A stretch of DNA of 64,000 nt from Streptomyces glaucescens (GTDB lineage Bacteria; Actinomycetota; Actinomycetes; Streptomycetales; Streptomycetaceae): assembly GCF_000761215.1 (NCBI RefSeq), contig NZ_CP009438.1:3217001-3281000 (forward strand). The letters are read 5' to 3'. Positions 27,671 through 35,519 of this stretch are shown here, piece after piece. Each line of letters begins with the position of its first letter. The stretch's first letter is position 1. The translations under genes and the position numbers were made by a program. The notes beneath the pieces are model-generated. The model made no database searches, was not told the DNA's origin, and saw nothing but the letters and a program-made list of their open reading frames with translations.

Positions 27671-29206
27671 CTAACCGCGCACCTGGCCCAGCCACTGCAG
27701 GGTCCGGCGGATGTCCGCGGCCAGCGGGTGGCCCGGGCCGTGCAGGCGCTCCACGTCGTGCAGCAGCCGGAGGAGGGTGTCGTGGGCGGCGGCCCGGTCG
27801 CCGAGGGCGAGCAGGAGGTGTCCGATGCGGCGGCGGACGTCGTGGGCCTGCTCGGGGTCGCCGGAGACGTACTGGTTCTCGTAGTACGGCAGCAGCGCCC
27901 GGTACTCGGCGAGCGCCGCCGCCGGTTCGCCGAGCTGCTCCAGGCACTGGGCGGCGTCGTACCGGAAGCGCAGGGACTGCGGGTCGGCCTGGCCGGCCTC
28001 GGCGGCGCGCTCGTCGGCGAGGCGGCGCAGTTCGGGCAGGGCGCGCCGGTACTGGCCGTCGTCCATGAGGGTCGCGGCGTACTGCTTGCGCAGGGTGCGC
28101 ACGACCGGGGAGTGCTCGCCGTGCTGTTCGGCGGCGGCGGGCAGGATCGCGCCGAGGATGTCGACGGCCTGGGTGATCCGGCCCTCCCCGAGCAGCCGCT
28201 TGACCTCGTCGACCGCGCCCGCGACGTCCGGTCGCTCGGCCGCGCCGGGGACCGGGGTGACGGAGGCGGGCTGGTGCGCGGGGGTGCGCGCGCGGTCGGG
28301 CCAGGGGGCGTGCGGGCGCAGGAAGGGGCGGGTGGGGTCCAGGGGCGCCCCGCTGGGCGTCCCCCGCCCGGGCAGCAGTACCGACAGCTCCTCGTACACC
28401 TCCTGCGCGGAGCCGGGCCGGTGCTGCGGGTCCTTGGCGAGCAGCCGCAGGACCAGGGCCTCCAGCGCCTCGGGCACCTCGGGGCGGATCCGGCGCACGG
28501 GCAGCGGCGGCTCGTACAGGTGCCGGTGCAGCACTCCGAGGGCCGTGCTTCCCGCGAAGGGCACCTCCCCGCTGAGCAGTTCGTGCATCAGCACGCCGAG
28601 CGCGTACAGGTCGGTGTACGGGCCGACGGCGCCGCCCATGGCCTGCTCGGGCGCCATGTAGGCGGGCGAGCCGATCGGCGAGCCGGTGTGCGTGAGCCGC
28701 GTGGTGTCACTGTCCATGACGGACGCGACGCCCAGGTCGAGCACGGTGACCGTGCCGTCCTGCTTGACCATCACGTTGCGCGGCTTGAGGTCGCGGTGGA
28801 CGATCGGCACCGCGTGCACGGCGCTCAGCACGGCGCACAGCTGCGCGGCGACCGCGACCGTCCACTGCCACGGGTACGGGTCGTGCTCGGCGAGGTGGTC
28901 GGAGAGGTCCGCGCCGTCCACGTACTGCATGACGAGGAACAGCTCCTCGCCCTCGCTGCCCGCGTCGTGCACGGTCACCAGGCCGGGGTGGTCGACCTGC
29001 GCGGTCACCCGGCACTCGCGCACGAAGCGGCGGCGCAGCTCGTCGGCCTCCTGGCCGGCCACCTTGTCGGGGCGCAGCAGCTTCACCGCGACGCGCCGGT
29101 CGAGGCGCCGGTCGTAGGCCGTCCAGACCTGGCCCATGCCGCCCTGCCCGATGAGCGTGGCCAGTTCGTACCGGCCGGCGACGACGCGTCCTGTCGCCAC
29201 GGTCAC
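27671..29206 (-). CDS. Serine/threonine protein kinase with C-terminal TPR-like region
   Basis: A 511-residue cytosolic Hanks-type kinase with no membrane segment. Residues 12-270 form the kinase: LIGQGGMGQVW is the Gly loop, VAVKLL gives the ATP-contacting Lys 42, HRDLKPRNVM the catalytic loop, and LDLGVAS replaces DFG by DLG. A Pro-rich linker (270-330) leads to helical repeats (about 335-511, ALPELRRLADERAAEAGQ type) of TPR character. GTG 29206 overlaps the stop of the upstream membrane protein by GTGA, suggesting that protein is a partner or substrate. Confidence 0.93.
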   Translation of the reverse strand: MTVATGRVVAGRYELATLIGQGGMGQVWTAYDRRLDRRVAVKLLRPDKVAGQEADELRRRFVRECRVTAQVDHPGLVTVHDAGSEGEELFLVMQYVDGADLSDHLAEHDPYPWQWTVAVAAQLCAVLSAVHAVPIVHRDLKPRNVMVKQDGTVTVLDLGVASVMDSDTTRLTHTGSPIGSPAYMAPEQAMGGAVGPYTDLYALGVLMHELLSGEVPFAGSTALGVLHRHLYEPPLPVRRIRPEVPEALEALVLRLLAKDPQHRPGSAQEVYEELSVLLPGRGTPSGAPLDPTRPFLRPHAPWPDRARTPAHQPASVTPVPGAAERPDVAGAVDEVKRLLGEGRITQAVDILGAILPAAAEQHGEHSPVVRTLRKQYAATLMDDGQYRRALPELRRLADERAAEAGQADPQSLRFRYDAAQCLEQLGEPAAALAEYRALLPYYENQYVSGDPEQAHDVRRRIGHLLLALGDRAAAHDTLLRLLHDVERLHGPGHPLAADIRRTLQWLGQVRG

Positions 29207-29859
29207 CTTCCGCCCTCGCGGCCGCCGCCCTCACGGCCGTCCTGCCTGCGCAGGAGTTCGCTGAGTTCGTCGAGTTCGGCGCGCACCTGGTCGATCCGGG
29301 CGGGCGCGGGGCGCTGCGGCGGCGGGGTGTGCGCCGGGGGAACGGGCACACCGGCGGGGGGCACCGGGGTGGCGGGGGCCGCGGGCACCGGGGTCTGCGG
29401 GAGACCGGCCGGCGGCGGGGTCCGCGGGACGGTGGTGGCGGTGCCCGCCGGGTAGGGGGCGGTGGGCTGCGGATAGCCGTACGACGGCGCCGGCCGCGGG
29501 CCGTGGCCGCCGTAGCGGAGCTGGTGGAAGTGGCGGATGTCCGCGGAGAGGTAGTACGCGATGACGCCCACGAGCGTGCCGAGCAGCAGCGCGAGGCCGG
29601 TCCAGCCGCCCGCGGTGTGGATCTCGTCGCCCGGTTCGGTGCCCAGCAGCACCATGGCGAGGGCGTCGACGGCCAGCACGGCCACGAACAGCCCCCAGTC
29701 CAGCGACTTCCGCGTGACCAGCGCCAGGCGCAGCAGCATGGTCCAGGTGAGGAAGCCGAGGCTGAGGAGGGAGATCACCACGAAGAGGACACGCAGAAGG
29801 ACCAGCCACGCCGTCGGTGGCGGCTGTTTCACCGGCTGCACATAGCCGTGGCCATGCAT
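29203..29859 (-). CDS. Membrane protein with Pro-rich tail, coupled to the kinase
   Basis: A 218-residue protein starting at ATG 29859 with AGGAG upstream. Three hydrophobic segments (about 20-45, 52-70, 80-105) are followed by a Pro/Ala/Thr-rich cytosolic tail (120-185) and a short charged helix (RIDQVRAELDELSELLRRQ). The stop overlaps the kinase start by four bases. The Thr/Pro-rich tail is a plausible phosphorylation target, but this is inference. I do not recognise a named family. Confidence 0.8.
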   Translation of the reverse strand: MHGHGYVQPVKQPPPTAWLVLLRVLFVVISLLSLGFLTWTMLLRLALVTRKSLDWGLFVAVLAVDALAMVLLGTEPGDEIHTAGGWTGLALLLGTLVGVIAYYLSADIRHFHQLRYGGHGPRPAPSYGYPQPTAPYPAGTATTVPRTPPPAGLPQTPVPAAPATPVPPAGVPVPPAHTPPPQRPAPARIDQVRAELDELSELLRRQDGREGGGREGGR

Positions 29860-29984
29860 GACTGCTCCTGAAGTCGTGCGATTGTCGCTTCGAGCGTATA
29901 GGCCGACAGTGGGAAGCGGTCCCCGGTTGTACCGAACCGTTGCCGTGCTGATCACTTCCGGCGACCGCGCAGGTCGGGCGGGGC

Positions 29985-32018
29985 TCAGTCGGGGGTGACC
30001 GTGCCGTCCGCCAGCCCGTCGTACATGCCGCGCACGAGTTGGCCGCCGAGCCGGCTCGCGAGGCGCAGCGCCCGCTCGAACTCGTCGAGTGCGCGGAAGC
30101 GCGCGCCGTAGCGCCGCTGTTCGTCGAGCGGGAGCCGGGGCAGCTGCAGGCGGCGCACGTCGAGGCGGGTGGCGGTGGAGGCGTAGCTGCTGGCCTGCCG
30201 GTTGTTGGCGGTGCCGCGCAGGAAGCCGGCCAGGAACCAGGCGTCGAGCGCCGCCGGGTCGGGGCGCAGCAGTACGAGGTTGCGTCCCAGGGCGGCGCCC
30301 GCGGTGGCGTCGTCGATGACGCGGGCCACCGCGCCGCCGCCGAGCACCGGTACGACAACGTCGCCGGGCTCGGTGAGCACGGCCTCCTCCTCGCTCTCGG
30401 GCAGGTGCCCGGACGGGGCCGTTCCGGCGAGGACGTCGTGGTCGGTGAGGACCGGTACGCGCGCGTGGCCGCCGTTCCCGCCCGTCCGCAGCACCAGGGC
30501 GCCGCCGCGCGCGAGTTCTCCCACCGTGGTGAGCGGCCAGCGCGCGGGTGGCGCGGACCGGGCCGGCGGCGGGGTGAGGCCGGCGGTCAGCCGCAGGGTC
30601 TCGCCGAGGCGGGCGCGCACGTCGGTGAGCTGTTCGGCGCCGTCGGCCACCGTGGGCGGCGGGAGGTGGCGGGCCGGGGCGAAGTCCACGTCGTCGTCGA
30701 GGAGTTCGATGACCGGCACGGACCGCGCCAGGCCCGGCCGCTCCGGCAGGGTGCCGGCGCGGTCGTAGGTCTGCCAGGCGTCGAGGACGGCGTCCCGCAC
30801 GGACTGCCAGTCGGGGCCGCCGCGCCCCTCGGCGGCGAACCGCCCGGCGTCCGCGAGCAGCACCTCGGGCTGCGCGGGAGCCTTGTCGGGGCGGCGCAGC
30901 ACCCACAGGTGGAGGGGGATGTTGTACGGCGGCGCCGCGCCCACGGGCAGCGCGACGACGGCCCGCAGCGCGCCGCGGCGCAGCAGGTCGGCGCGGATCC
31001 GGCGGCCGGAGCGGCGGGAGGCCGCGGCGGGCGGCATCAGCAGCACGGCGGTGCCGCCGTCCCGCAGCCGGGCCAGCGCGTGCTGCACCCAGGCCAGCTC
31101 GGACTCGGTGCGGGCCGGGAAGCCGTACTCCCAGCGGGGGTCGTACGCCAGCTCGTCGTGGCCCCAGTTGCGCTCGTTGAACGGCGGATGGCACAGGACG
31201 GCGTCGGCGCGCAGCCCGGGGTGGGCGTCCGCGCGCAGCGAGTCGCCGGTGGCGGCACGGACGGCGGCCTGGGTGCCGAGGGCGAGCCGGAACGCGGTGA
31301 GGGCGGCGAGGTCGGCCGCGCTGTCCTGGGCGTGCAGTTCCTGGCCGGGGCGGGCGGCGACGGCGCGCAGCAGGGCGCCGGTGCCGCAGGCGGGGTCGAG
31401 GACGGTGCGGGCGGGGCCGGCGAGGTCGGCCATGAGGCGGGCCAGTTCGGCGGGGGTGAGGGTGTACTGGCGGGGGTTGGCGTCGAGGTGCCGGCCGAGC
31501 AGGAACTCGAAGGTCTGCCGGGCGCCCAGCTCGGCGGCCAGGTCGGCGGCGCCGCGCAGCAGGGGAGCGGAGGGCCCGAGTTCGGGGCCGGTGGGGATGC
31601 GGACGGCGCCCTCGTGCGGTGTGCCGCCGAACCGGGGAGTGATCACCTTCTCGAGGGCGTCCGGCAGCATCGCCGTGAGCCGTTCGTCGGACCCGGCGCT
31701 GACATCGAGCCACACGGTCGGCCGCTCGTGGATGAGCAGGAGCACGCACCCGGCGTGCGTGAGCGCGGTGACGGGGCCTTCCGGGTGCCCGGCGAGCTGC
31801 TGCCAGACGCGTTCCCGCAGCGGGACCTCGGCGAGTTTGCCCTGGCGGCGCAGCCACGCCTCGACCTCGGCGAGGGCGAAGGAGGGGCTGGTCTCCGTGC
31901 CGCCGACCGGCTTGGGGAAGTCGGCGTGGCGGCGGCGCCAGTTGCTCACGGCGGCCCGGCCGACCCCGGCGAGCCGGGCGATTCCGGCGGCGGTCACCTC
32001 TGTCGCGTTGTCCTGCAC
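29985..32018 (-). CDS. N6-methylase-like protein with N-terminal HTH and altered catalytic motif
   Basis: About 677 residues. GTG 32018 has GAGGGGA 9 bases upstream; a GTG six codons earlier (32036) is possible. Residues 5-60 form a helix-turn-helix (TAAGIARLAGVGRAAVSNWRRR). Residues 170-450 match type I HsdM methylases: DPACGTGALL binds SAM (about 208), but motif IV reads CHPPFN where HsdM enzymes have NPPF or NPPY. Residues 500-670 resemble an HsdS-like target-recognition region (LPRLPLDEQRRYGARF). No HsdR gene is adjacent. It may be a catalytically modified methylase or a SAM-responsive DNA-binding regulator. Confidence 0.85.
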   Translation of the reverse strand: MQDNATEVTAAGIARLAGVGRAAVSNWRRRHADFPKPVGGTETSPSFALAEVEAWLRRQGKLAEVPLRERVWQQLAGHPEGPVTALTHAGCVLLLIHERPTVWLDVSAGSDERLTAMLPDALEKVITPRFGGTPHEGAVRIPTGPELGPSAPLLRGAADLAAELGARQTFEFLLGRHLDANPRQYTLTPAELARLMADLAGPARTVLDPACGTGALLRAVAARPGQELHAQDSAADLAALTAFRLALGTQAAVRAATGDSLRADAHPGLRADAVLCHPPFNERNWGHDELAYDPRWEYGFPARTESELAWVQHALARLRDGGTAVLLMPPAAASRRSGRRIRADLLRRGALRAVVALPVGAAPPYNIPLHLWVLRRPDKAPAQPEVLLADAGRFAAEGRGGPDWQSVRDAVLDAWQTYDRAGTLPERPGLARSVPVIELLDDDVDFAPARHLPPPTVADGAEQLTDVRARLGETLRLTAGLTPPPARSAPPARWPLTTVGELARGGALVLRTGGNGGHARVPVLTDHDVLAGTAPSGHLPESEEEAVLTEPGDVVVPVLGGGAVARVIDDATAGAALGRNLVLLRPDPAALDAWFLAGFLRGTANNRQASSYASTATRLDVRRLQLPRLPLDEQRRYGARFRALDEFERALRLASRLGGQLVRGMYDGLADGTVTPD

Positions 32019-32215
32019 CCCGGCCGCTCCCCTCACCGCGTCACGTGTGTGGGTCGAGCATACCGATCAGCGCAAGATCCCTGAGTTCACGCCCGTGTAC
32101 CGCTCCGCTCCCGTGAACCGTGTTGACTCGGTTCACAAGAACTGTTCTTATTGACCCCGCGAACGACCGGCTGCCGCGCAGAGGCAGCCGGCCCGTCCGG
32201 GGAGGGGAGACAGTC

Positions 32216-32914
32216 ATGGGCATGAAGGGCAGACTCGCGCTGGGCGCCGTCGTGGGTGTCGTGGTCATCGGGACCGTGTCGGCGAACGGCGGCAGCAACA
32301 GCGACGGCAAGGCGTCCGGCGAGGGCAAGGGCCCCTCGGTGTCCGCCGGCCGCGACGCCGGTGCCGGCCGGGACGCCGATGCCGGGGCCGGGGCCGCCGG
32401 GGGGAAGAAGAAGGCCGCCTTCGAGGGGGACGGCGACTTCCGGGTCGGCCCGGACATCGAGCCCGGCACCTACCGCACCACCGGCAACACCGACGACATG
32501 TGCTACTGGGAACGCGCCATGGACGCCTCCGGCGAGATGGACTCCCTGCTGGCCAACGACAACGTCAGCGGCACCGCCTACGTGACCGTCAAGGCCACCG
32601 ACAAGCTCTTCACGTCCAGCGGCTGCAACGACTGGGAGGCCGTCGCCCCCCGGGCCCGGGGCGGCTCGCCCGCCACCACCATGGCCGGCCGCGGCGGCAT
32701 GTTCCGCGTCGGCACCGACATCGCCCCGGGCACCTACAGGTCGACCGGGAACACCGACGACCTGTGCTACTGGGAACGCGCCAGGGACGCCGAGCACTCG
32801 CTCGACTCGATCATCGCGAACGACGACGTCACCGGCACCGCCGTCGTGACCGTCAGCGCCTCGGACGCCTACTTCAAGACCTCCGGCTGCCAGGACTGGA
32901 AGAAGACCGCCTGA
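32216..32914 (+). CDS. Secreted protein with two tandem ~67-residue domains
   Basis: A 232-residue protein with an N-terminal hydrophobic export segment (residues 4-24, LALGAVVGVVVIGTVSA), a Gly/Ala/Asp-rich linker (25-70) and two homologous domains. Each runs FRVG-DI-PGTYR-TGNTDD-CYWERA to LFTSSGCNDW or YFKTSGCQDW, with two cysteines likely to form a disulfide. ATG 32216 follows GGAGGGGAGA. I know no function for this domain, though similar repeats occur in Streptomyces surface proteins. The lipoprotein gene follows 85 bases downstream. Confidence 0.82.
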   Translation: MGMKGRLALGAVVGVVVIGTVSANGGSNSDGKASGEGKGPSVSAGRDAGAGRDADAGAGAAGGKKKAAFEGDGDFRVGPDIEPGTYRTTGNTDDMCYWERAMDASGEMDSLLANDNVSGTAYVTVKATDKLFTSSGCNDWEAVAPRARGGSPATTMAGRGGMFRVGTDIAPGTYRSTGNTDDLCYWERARDAEHSLDSIIANDDVTGTAVVTVSASDAYFKTSGCQDWKKTA

Positions 32915-32999
32915 GCCGGCGGCCCACCGGGCCGGACGGCCCCCGCGCCCCCACTCTCCGCATCACCACCGCAGAACCGCTCACCACCAAGGAACTCCC

Positions 33000-33746
33000 A
33001 TGCGCCGTACCGCACTTGCCGCCCTCTGCCTCGCCGCCGCGACCACCGTCGGCCTCACCGGCTGCCTGCCGGGCGAGGACACGGCGGACGACAGGCCGAA
33101 GGGACCGTTCGCCGGGCTGACCGGCGGCGAGATCGCCGACCGGTCCGTCAAGGCCACCACCGGCGCCCCGTCGCTGCGGCTGGCGGGCGAGGTGCCCGAC
33201 GAGGAGAGCGGCGGCACGATCCGCTTCGACGTGGCCGTCGACAAGAAGGGCGAGTGCGCGGGCACCTTCGGCACGGGCGAGGGCGAGGCCGATCTGATCC
33301 GCACCGGCGACACCCTCTACATGCGCTACGACGAGGCCTTCCTGCGCGCCCAGTCCGAGGGCGAGCCCGCGGAGGAGACCGACGCGGTCGTGGACATGAT
33401 GGCCGGCAAGTGGACCAGCACGGCCGCGACGGGCCCCGACGCCGAGGGCGTGGCGGACTTCTGCGACCTGGACCGGCTGCTCGGCGACGCCGGCGACGTG
33501 AAGTCGGACGCGACGCGCGGCAGGACCACCACCGTCGACGGCACCCCGGCGATCGTCCTCACCGAGAAGGACGGCAAGGACACCTACACGCTGTACGTCG
33601 CCACGAAGGGCGAGCCGTATCTGCTGCGGCTGGACAGCACCACCGCCGGGGAGCGGGAATCGCTGGTCTTCAGCGACTACGGCAAGCCGGTGGCGGCCGA
33701 GAAGCCCAAGGGCGAGATCATCGACCTGGACGCGCTCGGCGGCTGA
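33000..33746 (+). CDS. Lipoprotein, LppX/LprG-like
   Basis: A 248-residue lipoprotein. The signal peptide ends in the lipobox LTGC (Cys about residue 22). The mature part shows SVKATTGAPSLRLAGEVPDEESG and alternating strands with ADLIRTGDTLYMRYDEAF, consistent with the LolA/LppX-like half-barrel fold that carries lipids or hydrophobic ligands. It probably shares a transcript with the preceding secreted protein. The fold call is from strand pattern, so moderate. Confidence 0.78.
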   Translation: MRRTALAALCLAAATTVGLTGCLPGEDTADDRPKGPFAGLTGGEIADRSVKATTGAPSLRLAGEVPDEESGGTIRFDVAVDKKGECAGTFGTGEGEADLIRTGDTLYMRYDEAFLRAQSEGEPAEETDAVVDMMAGKWTSTAATGPDAEGVADFCDLDRLLGDAGDVKSDATRGRTTTVDGTPAIVLTEKDGKDTYTLYVATKGEPYLLRLDSTTAGERESLVFSDYGKPVAAEKPKGEIIDLDALGG

Positions 33747-33802
33747 GCCCACCGTCCCGCCGGGGCCCGCGCACCACCCCTGGCCGCGGTCCGGCCCGGT
33801 CC

Positions 33803-34546
33803 CTACAGGGCGTGCCGCATCCACACGTTGGGCTCGACGTACACCGCGTACCCGTGCTCCGGCTCGCACCGCACCGGCGCCAGCGCGCCCGGCACCTCGA
33901 TGTCGCCCGCGGTGTCGAAGGGCAGCCCGGTCCACCGGCGCCACTCCTCCAGCGAACCGGAGACGGTCATCGAGGCGGGGGCGACGGAATGGACGACGGC
34001 ACCGGCCCGGGCGTGGACACGCATCCAGGGGTCGTACGGCAGCCCGTCGGGGCGCACCCGGCGGGCGTACTCCTCCATCGGGGTGCGCGGTTCCCGGTGC
34101 TTGGCGTTGGGGCGCACGGGGGCGACGACCTCGCCGAAGCCGAGGGCGCGGGCGTTGTCGCGCATCGCCGTCAGCATCCCCCCGGACAGGCCGAGGCCCT
34201 GGGCGTGCGGCGCGACGGAGACGGAGATCGCGCTCACGGTGTCCGCGCGGACGCCCCGGCGCAGGTCCGAGAAGGCCCACAGCAGGACCGCGTCCCAGCC
34301 GCGGGCGGGCAGTTCGCCGCGGCCGTCGGCGCCGAGCGCGAACGGCACGCTGAAGGCGTTCGCGACGACCTCGCCGCGCTCGTCCTGCGCGAACAGCACG
34401 TACTGCGGGAGCTCACCGGCGATCCGCGGGAAGTGGGCCCAGCCCACCGGGTCGTGGAGCACGAACTGCGGCCAGCTGTCGGCCATCGCGAAGACCCGCT
34501 CCCGCATCCCGGGACGCTCGGCCAGGCTGGACACCTCGTATTCCAT
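33803..34546 (-). CDS. GNAT-like N-acetyltransferase
   Basis: A 247-residue soluble protein. The region ISVSVAPHAQGLGLSGGMLTAMRDNARALGFGEVVAPVRPNAK matches GNAT motif A, where the QGLGLSG loop binds the acetyl-CoA pyrophosphate. The N-terminal third (FVLHDPVGWAHFPRIAGELP) and the C-terminus (VSGSLEEWRRWTGLPF) are outside the usual GNAT core and may hold the substrate. ATG 34546 is favoured over GTG 34555. Substrate unknown. It is convergent with the lipoprotein. Confidence 0.8.
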   Translation of the reverse strand: MEYEVSSLAERPGMRERVFAMADSWPQFVLHDPVGWAHFPRIAGELPQYVLFAQDERGEVVANAFSVPFALGADGRGELPARGWDAVLLWAFSDLRRGVRADTVSAISVSVAPHAQGLGLSGGMLTAMRDNARALGFGEVVAPVRPNAKHREPRTPMEEYARRVRPDGLPYDPWMRVHARAGAVVHSVAPASMTVSGSLEEWRRWTGLPFDTAGDIEVPGALAPVRCEPEHGYAVYVEPNVWMRHAL

Positions 34547-34598
34547 GCACGCCACCGTAGGACGCGCACCGCGGCGGCAGAACCGATTTTCCGCCCGC

Positions 34599-35315
34599 TC
34601 AGTCGGCGTGGAACCGCGGTGGTGCGTGCGTCGGGTTGCCGCCCGAGGGCAGCTCCTGGTCCGGGCAGCGGGAGAGCACGCGCCGCATCGCCGCCTTCTC
34701 GGCGGCCGTCACCCACAGCCCGTACTTCTTCTTCACGGCGACCTGCGCGGCGACATACGTGCACCGGTACGCCTTGTTCGGCGGCAGCCAGGTCGCGGCG
34801 TCGCCGTCGCCCTTGGCGCGGTTGGTGCCGGCGTCGACGGCGAGGAGGTTGAGCGGGTCGTTGGCGAAGGCGACGCGCTTGCCCGGGTCCCACTGCCCGG
34901 CACCCTTCTGCCAGGCGTCGGACAGCGCGACCACATGGTCGATGTCGACGCGGCTGCGACCGCGGACGAAGGTGACGTCCCGGCCGGTGTAGGGGTCGGG
35001 GTCGAGGGTGCCGGAGGCCACCTCGCAGCGGTCCTCGCCGAACCGGACGCCGGTGAGGTCGCGGCGCAGGATGTCGTCGCGGGTGCCGCAGTGGTTGGAG
35101 TCGGTGTCGGCCCAGGGGCTGCCGAACCGGTCCCGGTCGTAGCCGGTCCTCGGCGCCCGCCCCTTGACGGGCAGTGACTCCACGGCCGTGAGGGCCGCTC
35201 CCCCGCCGGCCGTCTGCGACGGCCCGCCCGCTCCGCCGGTGGTCCCGGTGCAGCCGGCCAGGACGCCCAGCAGTGCCACGGCGACGGCCGCCCTCCCGCC
35301 CCTCGGACGCCTCAC
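34599..35315 (-). CDS. Secreted HNH nuclease-like lipoprotein (DUF1524)
   Basis: A 238-residue exported protein. GTG 35315 is preceded by GGGGAGGGG, which decides the start. Residues 1-22 are a lipoprotein signal with lipobox LAGC. The catalytic region is the DUF1524/GmrSD-type HNH: VDIDHVVALSDAW with His at about 127, NDPLNLLAVDAGTNRAKGD supplying the Asn, then LPPNKAYRCTYVAAQVAVKKKYGL. An extracellular nuclease for DNA scavenging or defence is likely. No immunity gene is evident beside it. Confidence 0.87.
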   Translation of the reverse strand: MRRPRGGRAAVAVALLGVLAGCTGTTGGAGGPSQTAGGGAALTAVESLPVKGRAPRTGYDRDRFGSPWADTDSNHCGTRDDILRRDLTGVRFGEDRCEVASGTLDPDPYTGRDVTFVRGRSRVDIDHVVALSDAWQKGAGQWDPGKRVAFANDPLNLLAVDAGTNRAKGDGDAATWLPPNKAYRCTYVAAQVAVKKKYGLWVTAAEKAAMRRVLSRCPDQELPSGGNPTHAPPRFHAD

Positions 35316-35519
35316 GTCGTACCCCTCCCCTTGCGTGTCCGCCCGGCGCACCCGCCCACGCGGACGGTGCGTACGGGCGGTTGTGCCCGCTGCCACGGTA
35401 ACCATGCGGGGGTGCGGGACATCGGGTGCCCGTCCCGGCACGCCGAAGGCCGCCCGCGACGGCGTCACACCGACGCGGACGGCCCCGTGGTGCACCGCAG
35501 GCGGCCGGAGCCTGCGCCG

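Noticed and set aside
29985..32018. Complete type I restriction-modification system
   Set aside because: There is no HsdR-type helicase-nuclease gene nearby, and the methylase motif IV is altered.
35416..35519. Terminator-like inverted repeats after mfd
   Set aside because: Pairing is patchy with several mismatches, so I could not define a convincing stem.
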